64,000 bases of DNA from Rhizobiales bacterium GAS188. GTDB lineage: Bacteria > Pseudomonadota > Alphaproteobacteria > Rhizobiales > Beijerinckiaceae. The stretch is taken from assembly GCA_900104855.1 (NCBI GenBank), contig FNSS01000001.1:3844001-3908000 (forward strand). Reading direction: 5' to 3'. Positions 36,676 through 44,603 of this stretch are shown here, piece after piece; position 1 is the first letter of the stretch, and the number at the start of each line of letters is the position of its first letter. Both the position numbers and the translations under genes were made by a program. Below the pieces are notes generated by a model. That model made no database searches. It was not told the origin of the DNA and saw only the letters and a program-made list of their open reading frames with translations.

Positions 36676-37506
36676 CTAACCTGCTGCCAGATGCGCCGCC
36701 AAATTCGCCGCGATCCGTCCGGCCGCCGCCACCAGCCGCGGGCCCATCTCGCCTTCGAGGAATTCGCGGCTCACACGGCTCGGCGGGCCGCCGCAATTGA
36801 TGGCGAAGGCCGAGCCCGCAGCGACCGATATGGGCGCCGCGACCCCGTAGACATCGCTGCGCCAATCGCCGAAGGAGCAGCAAAATCCGCGCGCCGCAAT
36901 CGACTCGAAGGCCGCGTCGAGATTGCGCCGGATGAGCGGCCAGTTGCGCCCGCGCTCGCGGCGCAGCCGCTCCAGCACCATCTTCCGCTCCGACGCATCG
37001 AGTGCGTAGAGATAGGCACGCCCGATCGAGGTCGTGTCGATCGGCATGCGGGCGCCGAGGTCGAAGCGCACCGGCCGCGTGCCGCGCCGGCGCGCCGTCT
37101 CGATATAGAGGATGTCGAGCTGGTCGCGGATGCCGAGCGAGGCGGGCAGGCGCGAAAAATTGGCGAGCTCCTGCAGCACGGGTTTCGCGGCCAGCCTGAA
37201 GGGCATGCTGGCGAGGAGGGAATGACAGAGCGCCACGATGCCTGGCCCGAGCGAATAGCGGCCGGCGGCCGGCAGATAGGACAGGTAGCCGAAGCCGGTG
37301 AGCGTCTGCGTCAGGCGCGAGACCGTCGATTTGGGCAGCAATGTGCGCAGGGCGAGCTCGGTATTGGTCAGCGAAGTGTCGCCCGGCCCGAAGGCGCGCA
37401 GCACGCATAAGCCCCGGCTCAGCCCCTGGACGAGACGAGCCTGGCTGCTGCCGGTCTCGATCTTGTCCGTCGCCGTCTTGCGCTCCGTGGAGGTGATCCT
37501 GGCCAT
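36676..37506 (-). CDS. IclR-family transcriptional regulator
   Basis: A 276-residue regulator. The N-terminal helix-turn-helix is in LTNTELALRTLLPKSTVSRL, followed by a wing with GYLSYLPAAGRYSLGPG; the C-terminal ligand domain includes SIGRAYLYAL and GVAAPISVAAG. It is co-directional with the acyl-CoA dehydrogenase gene, whose likely start is 13 bases away, and is divergent from the agmatinase-family gene across a 214-base gap. It may control either or both. The ligand is unknown. Confidence 0.9.
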   Translation of the reverse strand: MARITSTERKTATDKIETGSSQARLVQGLSRGLCVLRAFGPGDTSLTNTELALRTLLPKSTVSRLTQTLTGFGYLSYLPAAGRYSLGPGIVALCHSLLASMPFRLAAKPVLQELANFSRLPASLGIRDQLDILYIETARRRGTRPVRFDLGARMPIDTTSIGRAYLYALDASERKMVLERLRRERGRNWPLIRRNLDAAFESIAARGFCCSFGDWRSDVYGVAAPISVAAGSAFAINCGGPPSRVSREFLEGEMGPRLVAAAGRIAANLAAHLAAG

Positions 37507-37720
37507 GCGCCGATCCTTGTCTCCCTCCCATCAGGCAACTCAATACGAGAGGAGCGCCCTCCGCAAGCTGTCGCGCGCCGCCACAGGTCGCAATGAGCCA
37601 CCATTAGCGGCTTGAGCACGGTCGCGAAAAGTTGCAAGCGTTGCCGCGAGGATACGCGAAGGCCAGGGTCGTCTCGGCGGCGCCCGGCGAGACGACATCG
37701 TGAGATGAGGGACCCGCTTG

Positions 37721-38755
37721 ATGCCGATATTGTCGATCGAGGAGTTGCGCGCACGCTATGGTGACGCCGATGGCGGCGTGTTCCACGACCCTGAGTTCCG
37801 CAAGGTGGCGGAGCGCATTTTCGGTAGCGGAGACCAGCGTTCGCCGCCTTATGCGGGCATCGCCACCTTGCTCGGAGCCCCGGCGCGCCAGATCGATTGG
37901 AAGGCGCCGGATTTCACCGGGCTGCAGGTCGCGCTCTTGGGGGTGCCGATGGATCTCGGCGTCACCAACCGCAACGGTTCCCGCTTCGGGCCGCGGGCCT
38001 TGCGCACCATCGAGCGCATCGGCCCTTACAACCATGTGCTCAAATGCATGCCGACGCGCGATCTCGCCGTCGCCGATATCGGCGATCTTCCCTTGCGCAG
38101 CCGCTTCGATCTCGCGGGCGCGCATAAGGACATCCGCCATCATGTGCGCCAGCTCGTCGATGCCGGCGTGAAGCCGGTATCGGTCGGCGGCGACCATTCG
38201 ATCTCGCTGCCGCTGCTGCACGCGGTCGCCAAGCATGGGCCGGTCGGCATGGTCCATATCGATGCCCATTGCGACACCAGCGGTTCCTTCGAGGGCTGCA
38301 AGTTCCACCATGGCGGGCCGTTCCGCCTCGCGGTGCTGGAGGGCGCCCTCGATCCGACCCGCACCATCCAGATCGGCATCCGCGGATCGTCCGAATATCT
38401 GTGGGAATTCTCGACGCAGTCGGGGATGACGATCATCCATGCGGAGGAGATCGACGGGCTCGGCATTGCCGGCGTCATCGAGCGCGCCAAGGCCGTGGTC
38501 GGGGAGGGGCCGACCTACCTGACCTTCGACATCGACAGCCTCGATCCGGCTTTCGCGCCCGGCACCGGCACACCGGAAATCGGTGGCCTCACCACGCGCG
38601 AGGCGCAGGCCCTGCTGCGCGGCCTTGCCGGCCTCAACCTCGTCGGAGCCGATCTGGTCGAGGTCGCCCCCCAATATGACGCGACCACCAACACCGCCCA
38701 GGCCGGCGCCCAGATGCTGTTCGAGATCCTGAGCCTATTCGTGAGCAGCGCGTGA
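37721..38755 (+). CDS. Agmatinase/ureohydrolase-family protein
   Basis: A 344-residue ureohydrolase. The binuclear manganese site is visible as GGDHS near residue 156, HIDAHCDT near 179-186 and DIDSLDPAFAPGTGTPE near 270. Members split guanidino compounds to an amine and urea. The segment after DAHCD reads KFHHGGPFRLAV, unlike the AHGTTFR-type segment of typical guanidinobutyrases and agmatinases, so the substrate may differ. The ATG at 37721 has GAGGGA upstream. HutG-type formimidoylglutamases share the fold, but the nearby HutF makes that role unneeded. Confidence 0.86.
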   Translation: MPILSIEELRARYGDADGGVFHDPEFRKVAERIFGSGDQRSPPYAGIATLLGAPARQIDWKAPDFTGLQVALLGVPMDLGVTNRNGSRFGPRALRTIERIGPYNHVLKCMPTRDLAVADIGDLPLRSRFDLAGAHKDIRHHVRQLVDAGVKPVSVGGDHSISLPLLHAVAKHGPVGMVHIDAHCDTSGSFEGCKFHHGGPFRLAVLEGALDPTRTIQIGIRGSSEYLWEFSTQSGMTIIHAEEIDGLGIAGVIERAKAVVGEGPTYLTFDIDSLDPAFAPGTGTPEIGGLTTREAQALLRGLAGLNLVGADLVEVAPQYDATTNTAQAGAQMLFEILSLFVSSA

Positions 38756-38833
38756 GAGGGCAGGGCTGACGGCGCGCTCGCGCGGCGCTTGCCCGATAAT
38801 GACTGCTCAATCCCATGAGGAGACCCGTTCCCG

Positions 38834-40363
38834 ATGACGACCATACCGACCATCAAGGTCAGGCTGCCGCGATCGGCAGCCGCGACGCATCTGGGGACGC
38901 TGTCGATCGGCGAATGGAGCACGCCATGCGTCGTGGGCGAGGCTGGACTCGTGCAGGCCTCGCTGAAGCGCGAGGGCGATAAACGCACGCCGATCGGGGT
39001 CTTTCCGCTGCGCTACGGCCTGTTCGACGCGGTGGCGCTGCCGGATTTTCCGCGCGATCTTGCCTTCCCCTTCGTGCCGGCAGGCTCCGCCATGATCTGG
39101 GAAGAGGACGGGCCTCATTATAATCGCCTGGTGCTGGCCGAGGGGGATGAGCGCCGCGACGAACGCCTGACGCGCGAGCGCGCCGAGCGGCTTTTCGATA
39201 TCGTCGTGCCGATCGGCTACAACGATGCGGTCGCCGAGGCCAATCGCGGCAGCGCCCTGTTCATCCATGCGGCCCGCGAGGACCTGCGCGGCACGGCGGG
39301 TTGCGTCGCGGTGGCGCGCCAGCATCTGCCGGAGCTCGTCCGGCGTCTCGAGCCCGGCATGGTGATCGATATCGACCATGAGCCGGTGAGCGCCGTCACG
39401 ACTCGCTCGCCGGGCCAGCCGGCGATGGAAGTCATTCGCTTCGCCGCGCTCGAGCCTGGTCCCAAGCTCCTGGTCACCGGTGCGGTGCATGGCAACGAGA
39501 CCTGCGGGCCCGAGGCGATCGCGCGCATCATCGCCGATTGCCGCGAGGGCCGCATCGCCGTCAGGCGCGGCGAGGTCAGCTTCGTGCCGGTCGTCAACCA
39601 CAAGGCCTATCTGCAGGGCACCCGCGAGGGTGACCGCAACCTCAACCGGGACCTGCGCGACTATGTCATCCCCGAATGCCATGAGGACCGGGTCGCGAAC
39701 CTCATCTGTCCGCTGCTGCGTCAGCATGACGTGCTGCTCGATATCCATTCCTTCCGGTCGCGCGGCGAGCCTTTCGTCTTCGTCGGGCCGCCGGATAATC
39801 AGGGCGATATCGAGCCCTTCGGGTCGGCGCAGGCCGAGGGCGAGCTTGCGGCCAGGCTTGGGCCCGCGGTCCTCATGCATGGCTGGCTCGCAGCCTATGC
39901 CCGGGCGCAGCAGGAACGGGCGAGGCTCGGCGGCGGCGACATCGTCTCCAAGGGCGTCGGCACCACGGAATATATGCGCTTTGCTGGCGGCTACGGCGTC
40001 ACCATCGAATGCGGGCAGCACCAGGAGCCGCGCGCCGTCGAGATCGCCTATGCGGCGATCCGCAATGCGCTGGCGCATCTGCGCCTAATCGATGCGCCCG
40101 AGCCGCCGCGCCGCGTCGAGCGCGCCATCGAGCTCGCCGATGCGGTGCTGTGCGTTTCTCCCGGAGACCATTTGGAAAAAGCCTGGGCCACCGGCGATCG
40201 CGTCCCGGCAGGTGAGGTCATCGCACGGCGCGCCGATGGCGAAGCCCTCACGGCGCCGAGCGACGGCTTCGTGGTCTTTCCCAATGCCGATCCGAAGCCG
40301 CTCGTCGAGCTCTATTATTTCGGCGTGGCCAGCCGGCGATTCGGCCGATCATCGGAATCGTAG
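38834..40363 (+). CDS. L,D-transpeptidase (YkuD) and M14/aspartoacylase-like fusion protein
   Basis: A single uninterrupted frame of 509 residues with two domains. Residues 1-170 match the COG3786-type L,D-transpeptidase: FKREGD-like ASLKREGDKRTPIGVF, then HAAREDLRGTAGCVAV with His near 144 and Cys near 157. Residues 190-500 match succinylglutamate desuccinylase/aspartoacylase zinc hydrolases: GAVHGNETCGPEA (His and Glu near 219 and 222), GDRNLNRDL and LLDIHSF (His near 305). No signal peptide is seen. It follows the ureohydrolase gene by 78 bases and may share its transcript. What the combined protein cuts or joins is unknown. Confidence 0.85.
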   Translation: MTTIPTIKVRLPRSAAATHLGTLSIGEWSTPCVVGEAGLVQASLKREGDKRTPIGVFPLRYGLFDAVALPDFPRDLAFPFVPAGSAMIWEEDGPHYNRLVLAEGDERRDERLTRERAERLFDIVVPIGYNDAVAEANRGSALFIHAAREDLRGTAGCVAVARQHLPELVRRLEPGMVIDIDHEPVSAVTTRSPGQPAMEVIRFAALEPGPKLLVTGAVHGNETCGPEAIARIIADCREGRIAVRRGEVSFVPVVNHKAYLQGTREGDRNLNRDLRDYVIPECHEDRVANLICPLLRQHDVLLDIHSFRSRGEPFVFVGPPDNQGDIEPFGSAQAEGELAARLGPAVLMHGWLAAYARAQQERARLGGGDIVSKGVGTTEYMRFAGGYGVTIECGQHQEPRAVEIAYAAIRNALAHLRLIDAPEPPRRVERAIELADAVLCVSPGDHLEKAWATGDRVPAGEVIARRADGEALTAPSDGFVVFPNADPKPLVELYYFGVASRRFGRSSES

Positions 40364-40569
40364 AAGGCCCGGCGACCAGCTGGGACCGCGGGCGTCCCGC
40401 CCGCTCTTGCGAGCCGTAGGGCCGCGCGACGGGAAGAAGGGCGACCGAGACGGTCGCGGAATCGTAGAAGGCTCGGCGACCGGCTGGGACCGCGGGCGTC
40501 CCGCCCGCTCTTGCGAGCCGTTGCGCTGCACGGCGAGAAGAAGGGCGCCCGAGACGGCCGCGGTCCCAG
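40353..40569. repeat. Two 87-bp GGGACCGCG elements in a 104-bp tandem duplication
   Basis: Copies start at 40381 and 40485. The 28 bases before each, GGAATCGTAGAAGGC and on to GGCGACC, are nearly identical, so a 104-base unit including part of the upstream gene's last codons and stop has been duplicated. The first copy is cut at its right end at the join, CGCGGAATCG. The second ends at 40569, eight bases from the next gene's stop. Confidence 0.85.
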
Positions 40570-40577
40570 GCTGTCCG

Positions 40578-41336
40578 TCACGGGCGGATCGTCAGCCGGT
40601 CATTGCGGATCTCGATGCTGGTCAGCCTTTCGAGGAAGCGCATGCCAAGCAGGGATTGGTGCAGCTCGCCCTCATTGACCGAGGCCGGCACGTCTTCGAG
40701 ATGGATCGAGCCGATGCGGATCTGCTTGAGGCGGATCGGCGCGCCGCGTGTCGTGCCATTGGCGGTCCCGTAACTGCGGGTGAAGGCAAGGTCTTTGACG
40801 GCGAAGCCGCGCCGGGCGGCGTCCTCGCGATTGAGCACGATGTCGCTCGCACCCGTATCGAGCAGGAACCGGACGAGCTTGCCGTCGACCTCTGCATCGA
40901 TATGGAATTGCCGGTCGGGCGCGCGCGTGAAGATCATCGCGCCGTCCGCCGCCTCCTGGCCATGCGTCGGCACAAGCTCGCCCGCGACACGCAGGGCCAC
41001 CTCGCGCAACTCGTAGCGATAGCCGTAGACGGCGACGATCACGAGCGCCGCCAGGGCCCAAAGGGCGAGCTGCCCGAAGATCGTCGCAAAACTGCGTCGC
41101 GAGGCCGCAAGGCTCATCAGCAGCACCGTGCCGATCAGCCCGTACTGGGCGAAATAGGGCCCGGATCCCTCTTGCCAGAGCGCCGGCGGATAGGCCTGGA
41201 ACAGGGCGAATAGGCCAAGCGCCGCGATGCCGAGAAGGACCATGAGGCGCAGCCGGAAGCGCCCGCGCCGCGGCGGCGGCTCGGGCGGGCCGCCCCAAGG
41301 CCCCGCGCGGTACTGGTCGTGCTGTTGCGGATCCAT
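40578..41336 (-). CDS. Membrane-anchored retropepsin-like aspartic protease
   Basis: About 252 residues. After a proline-rich cytoplasmic N-terminus come three hydrophobic segments, then a C-terminal clan AA protease domain of about 120 residues with the active site FLLDTGASDIVLN. The later MRFLERLTSIEIRNDRLTI is typical of the TIGR02281 group of bacterial single-domain aspartic proteases. The chosen ATG gives MDPQQHDQ and has AGGTGG upstream. The protease domain probably faces the periplasm. Substrates are unknown. Confidence 0.87.
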   Translation of the reverse strand: MDPQQHDQYRAGPWGGPPEPPPRRGRFRLRLMVLLGIAALGLFALFQAYPPALWQEGSGPYFAQYGLIGTVLLMSLAASRRSFATIFGQLALWALAALVIVAVYGYRYELREVALRVAGELVPTHGQEAADGAMIFTRAPDRQFHIDAEVDGKLVRFLLDTGASDIVLNREDAARRGFAVKDLAFTRSYGTANGTTRGAPIRLKQIRIGSIHLEDVPASVNEGELHQSLLGMRFLERLTSIEIRNDRLTIRP

Positions 41337-41405
41337 GTTCGGCCACCTCACGCAGGACCACATCTTAAGGCGGAAGGGGCCGCGGGGAAAATGCTACCGG
41401 CGACG

Positions 41406-41624
41406 TCACGAGTCTTGGCTCTGCATGCGGAACCGGATCGCCTCGATCGGATCGGGCCGGTCCATCGGATAGTGCTTGGCCTCGTAGGCATCGATCAGCG
41501 TCGCCAATAGCTCGAGCCGATCACCCTCGGGCGTATCGCTCTTCGCCCCCCATAGGCGTTCGACCTCGGCTAGCGCCGCATCATAATCCGCCCGAGTGCG
41601 GATCCGCTTCAGCTCAGCCGTCAT
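41406..41624 (-). pseudogene. Truncated HigA-type antitoxin
   Basis: A 72-residue frame that matches the N-terminal part of COG5499 HigA antitoxins (TRADYDAALAEVERLWGAK, DRLELLATLIDAYEAKHYP, DPIEAIRFRM). Full-length members go on to a DNA-binding helix-turn-helix domain; here the match stops at FRM and the frame ends five residues later. The protein should therefore not bind DNA. The frame overlaps remains of the toxin gene upstream. Confidence 0.7.
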
Positions 41625-41695
41625 GTTTGGCCTCCGTCACGTCGATTCTATCGTGGTCCTTGCGGAGCCGATCCAATTTGCGGAAGCGAGCGCTT
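41614..41695 (-). pseudogene. Remnant of a HigB-type toxin gene
   Basis: Overlapping the start of the higA remnant in another frame is a stretch coding for LRKDHDRIDVTEAKHDG and a stop. It resembles the C-terminus of HigB toxins (…YDRIDVTE). The overlap of toxin stop and antitoxin start is normal for higBA. Nothing upstream resembles the rest of the toxin. Confidence 0.45.
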
Positions 41696-41721
41696 GACCA
41701 TTTTCGTATTATACGTATAAT
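41694..41721 (+). promoter_or_regulatory. Sigma-70-type promoter with palindromic operator for the Phd-PemK pair
   Basis: TTGACC (41694-41699) and TATAAT (41716-41721) are 16 bases apart. The -10 box is half of the perfect palindrome ATTATACGTATAAT (41708-41721), a natural autorepression site for the antitoxin. The palindrome carries TATAAT on both strands. It is conspicuously AT-rich for this genome and lies 28 bases before the antitoxin ATG. Confidence 0.75.
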
Positions 41722-41748
41722 GCGCATAAACAATCACGGAGACGCCTC

Positions 41749-42003
41749 ATGCCGCAAACCACGGCGCTGGAGTTTCAGCGCAAATTCGGCGAATTTCAGC
41801 ATCAGGCCCAGCGTGAGCCTGTCGAGATCACACGTCACGGCAGGAGGGAATTCGTGCTGATGTCCGCCGAGCACTATGACTGGCTCACTGCGGCGGCGAA
41901 GCGTACGCATCGAACCGCTGACGCCTCGCCCGTGGTCATAGACGCTGTGGAGCGGGCCGAAATGGACCCGGAGCATGCTGCGCTCGACGAGTTGCTGCGG
42001 TGA
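41749..42003 (+). CDS. Phd/YefM-family antitoxin
   Basis: An 84-residue antitoxin. The N-terminus, TTALEFQRKFGEFQHQAQREPVEITRHGRREFVLMS, follows the Phd/YefM DNA-binding fold; I give the parts TTALEFQRKFGEF, EPVEITRHGR and FVLMSAEHYDWL as the key blocks. The acidic C-terminus, DAVERAEMDPEHAALDELL, would wrap the toxin. GGAGA lies upstream of the ATG. The toxin gene follows after nine bases, and the promoter just upstream carries a palindromic operator. Confidence 0.85.
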   Translation: MPQTTALEFQRKFGEFQHQAQREPVEITRHGRREFVLMSAEHYDWLTAAAKRTHRTADASPVVIDAVERAEMDPEHAALDELLR

Positions 42004-42012
42004 CCTGACAGC

Positions 42013-42438
42013 GTGGCTCTCCCCGATCCCAAGCCAGGCCTCGTAGTTCGTTACGACTACCTCTGGTCAGGCGAGGCGGCTGCCGGACATGAACAGGGCA
42101 AAGACCGCCCGGCCTGCCTGGTTGCGGCGAGCGATAGCCTGTCGAGGCCACGCTATGTCGTGCTGCTGCCGATCACGCATTCGCCGCCCGACGCCACTAC
42201 GATCGGCATCGAGATTCCGGCAAAGGTTCGGCAAGCGGTCGGTCTCGACGACGTGCCGTGCTGGGTGATTGTTTCGGAACACAATGTCGACGAATGGCCG
42301 AATGGTGGGCTGTCGCAGGTTCCGGGCAAAACGGGCTTATTCAGTTATGGGCTCATTCCGCCCGGTCTGTTCGCACAGATCAAAGAAAGATTTCTCCAAC
42401 TCGCAAGAGAGAAGAGGAGCAGCGCTGTCCGCGGCTGA
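42013..42438 (+). CDS. PemK/MazF-like toxin
   Basis: A 141-residue protein from a GTG start. It has the PemK-like order PGLVVRYDYLW, GKDRPACLV, RYVVLLPITHSPP and a C-terminal GLIPPGLFAQIKERF. PemK/MazF toxins are usually RNA endonucleases. It is longer than classical MazF and belongs to the plasmid-maintenance PemK-like group. Its partner is a Phd/YefM antitoxin rather than a MazE type. No strong ribosome site precedes the GTG, so translation may depend on coupling with the antitoxin gene. Confidence 0.8.
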   Translation: MALPDPKPGLVVRYDYLWSGEAAAGHEQGKDRPACLVAASDSLSRPRYVVLLPITHSPPDATTIGIEIPAKVRQAVGLDDVPCWVIVSEHNVDEWPNGGLSQVPGKTGLFSYGLIPPGLFAQIKERFLQLAREKRSSAVRG

Positions 42439-42535
42439 TCTTCGGGAGAAGTTGGGACCAACAACTCCGCATCGCGCTCACATCTGGGCCGTATCAGCGG
42501 CCACCGGACCTGCACCTTGCTGCTGTCAACGGGCG

Positions 42536-43012
42536 CTACGGCGAGCGTGCGCGCGTCTTCCGGCGAGGACGCTCCCAGACGACGCCCGGGAAGCCTTTCA
42601 GCGGAGCGAGCGGCTCGCCCGTATAGGTCCAATCCTGCAGCTCCGAGATCCCGATATGGTAGCGCGGCTGGCGCCCGGTACGGGTCTCGAAGAGAGCGCG
42701 AGGGATGTTCACCATATGCGGCGAGTGCGCGCGTTCGTAAAAGACCGGAGTGCCGCAACGCGCGCAGAAACTACGGACGGTTCTGGTCTTCTCATCTTCG
42801 TAGCGGGCGATGTCCTCCGCTCCCTTGGTGACATGGAATTGTTTGCGCCAGCTGCCGACATAGGTGGCGTAGGCGGCGCCATGCGCAACGCGGCTGGCGT
42901 GGGAATGATCGTGCCAGGCCCAACGCGCCGGATAACCGATCTCGATATGCACGGCGCCGCAAAGGCAATGGCCCGCGACTCGCTTCGAACCCGGAAATAT
43001 CTCTCGTTTCAT
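42536..43012 (-). CDS. GFA-family zinc-binding protein
   Basis: A 158-residue protein of the Gfa family, named for glutathione-dependent formaldehyde-activating enzyme. Zinc-binding cysteines are in HCLCGAVHIEI and SFCARCGTPVFYE. The N-terminus KREIFPGSKRVAGHC and the later HMVNIPRALFE fit the common genomic GFA group, whose function is mostly unknown. It lies alone on the minus strand, 97 bases from the PemK gene with which it converges. Confidence 0.85.
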   Translation of the reverse strand: MKREIFPGSKRVAGHCLCGAVHIEIGYPARWAWHDHSHASRVAHGAAYATYVGSWRKQFHVTKGAEDIARYEDEKTRTVRSFCARCGTPVFYERAHSPHMVNIPRALFETRTGRQPRYHIGISELQDWTYTGEPLAPLKGFPGVVWERPRRKTRARSP

Positions 43013-43154
43013 GGACGCAGAGTCGCATACACGACAGCGGCGTCAAGACGGTCCGCGCTTCCAATTCGATCGGGTCGGCGCGATGTCGCGCCCAAAGCTC
43101 AGGCGCGTGCCGACCGAAACGTCGCCGGTTGGCTAAAGGTTATTCTTGACGGCG

Positions 43155-43796
43155 CTATCCAGATATCGCGTCCTCGATCGTATACCTTGATTGCTCACCC
43201 GCTTGCACCAGTCTTCGTTCAAACTCGACGACCGACCTGATTGTCGCGTCGAGATCATGCTTGGCGAGAAGCGCATCCGCGAGATCGACTGCCTCATCCC
43301 ATCGCCTCGCGCGACGCAGGATGTCGATGGTCCTGGTTCGCATCGCCGTCCATTCTTCCGAGCCGGTTGGCATGGCGGATGCCGCGGCAAGGAAGAGGTC
43401 GGCGGCCTTGGACCGATATTCAACAGCGGACCGATCATCCGCATCATCCGCCGCCCAGGCTGCCCGAAGAGCGTGTTTGGCGGCCATTTCAGTATTTCCA
43501 AGTTCCTCATCGACAAGCGATCGCTTGAGGAAACGGCCAATCAAGCTTCCAGCGAGGGCGCCTCGATGCAGCGAGGTGAAGGGCTCTGAGGCCAATATTT
43601 CCTCTATTCCCTTCTCTACCTCGCCCAGGTCACTGGAAACAAAGCCGCAATTCGGGCACTCCTGTAGCCAAGACGACATTGTCGACCGCTGCATCTTTGG
43701 CGGCCGCAAATTGAGGTCCGGGGAGCCAAAAGCGTTTGTGCTCATGAGTACTCGGTGCTCGCTCGCCGTCCCGCAGACCGAGCCACGTGACTTCAT
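43155..43796 (-). CDS. Hypothetical protein with CPNCGF zinc-ribbon-like pair
   Basis: 213 residues. VLMSTNAFGSPDLNLRPP and STMSSWLQECPNCGFVSSD recall a family of uncharacterised bacterial proteins with a single Cys-x-x-Cys pair near the N-terminus. The rest is helical, with ALRAAWAADD and RRARRWDEAVDLADALLA resembling TPR-like repeats. I do not know its function. Another frame just upstream codes for a plausible beginning, MTTYSLDEVTWLGLRDGE, so a frameshift near 43755 or a different start is possible. Confidence 0.6.
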   Translation of the reverse strand: MKSRGSVCGTASEHRVLMSTNAFGSPDLNLRPPKMQRSTMSSWLQECPNCGFVSSDLGEVEKGIEEILASEPFTSLHRGALAGSLIGRFLKRSLVDEELGNTEMAAKHALRAAWAADDADDRSAVEYRSKAADLFLAAASAMPTGSEEWTAMRTRTIDILRRARRWDEAVDLADALLAKHDLDATIRSVVEFERRLVQAGEQSRYTIEDAISG

Positions 43797-44362
43797 CCAA
43801 ACTGTAAGTCGTCATCGAAAGGATTGCCCCCGCGGTTACCTGTCTGTGACGTCCAATTCCGATGCCGAAATAATAGCAAAGAGCGCGGCGCAGGGTTAGG
43901 GGCTCTGGGCATTTTAAAGCCCGCGCGAAGCTGTACAAACAACTGATATTACTATAGAAAATGTGGTCGCCCGGACATCCGCAATATCAGGCTGTCTCGG
44001 CGGCGCTCACCATCGGCAGACGCCCCGCCGCCAGACCAAAACAGCCGTTCCGGTTTGCAAATCGTCGACGCCAGCGTCGGCCATCATCCGGGTGACAAAG
44101 CGATTGCCGGCAATAAGCCCGACCAGCGCATCGATATGCGCGTGGCGGGCTTCGGCAAACCGCGGATGCGCAGAATCTCCTCCGCGGTCTTGCTCTGCAT
44201 CGTCGGTCCCTGTCGTCGCGGATTTGACGCAAATCAAGCAGGCGTCGATCAGTTCCCCGACGCAGACCCGCATTCCGGCGGCACGTCCATCGCCGTTTTA
44301 CCCATCAATTCGTCCGCGACGACGTCACCCTGCAGGGCGGGGCATGAAGCAACATGCCGATC
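43797..44362. other. Gene-poor region beside tRNA-fMet
   Basis: No gene here is convincing. Several frames of 80-140 codons overlap on both strands between 43960 and 44450, but none has a clear ribosome site or family match. At 43899-43974 lies a decayed copy of the tRNA 3' flank (separate entry). The region looks like the remains of inserted DNA. Confidence 0.5.
43899..43974. repeat. Decayed copy of the tRNA-fMet 3' flank (partner at 44363-44440)
   Basis: GGGGCTCTGGGCA starts both copies. AAAGCCCGC, then ATATyACTAT, then TGGT…CG…GGA follow in the same order and spacing in both. The right copy contains the real tRNA terminator and the tRNA 3' end. The left copy has lost the terminator stem and matches only the last few tRNA bases. 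A direct repeat of this form, ending in a tRNA 3' end, is what attachment sites look like. Confidence 0.5.
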
Positions 44363-44379
44363 GGGGCTCTGGGCACATG

Positions 44380-44401
44380 AAAAAGCCCGCATGAAGCGGG
44401 C
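44380..44401 (-). terminator. Rho-independent terminator of tRNA-fMet
   Basis: On the minus strand, GCCCGC and GCGGGC form a stem around TTCAT and are followed directly by TTTTT. It lies 28 bases past the tRNA 3' end. Confidence 0.85.
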
Positions 44402-44428
44402 CAAATCACGGATATCACTATCGAAGAT

Positions 44429-44505
<77 letters not shown>

Positions 44506-44603
44506 GCAAATCTGCGAAGTTCGTAACCGCTAGATAAGCACTTTCGCGCCATTGTAAAGCGTTGCGTCACGAAATTCCGCCCTGGGCGCAACGAGGGACC
44601 CTA

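Noticed and set aside
37721-38755. Calling the ureohydrolase HutG (formimidoylglutamase)
   Set aside because: It shares the fold, but HutF is present, which leads to the deformylase route; the gene is also 4 kb from the cluster and downstream of a different regulator.
44007-44273. Possible 88-residue protein near tRNA-fMet
   Set aside because: Several frames overlap here with no clear start signal; the text does not match a known family.
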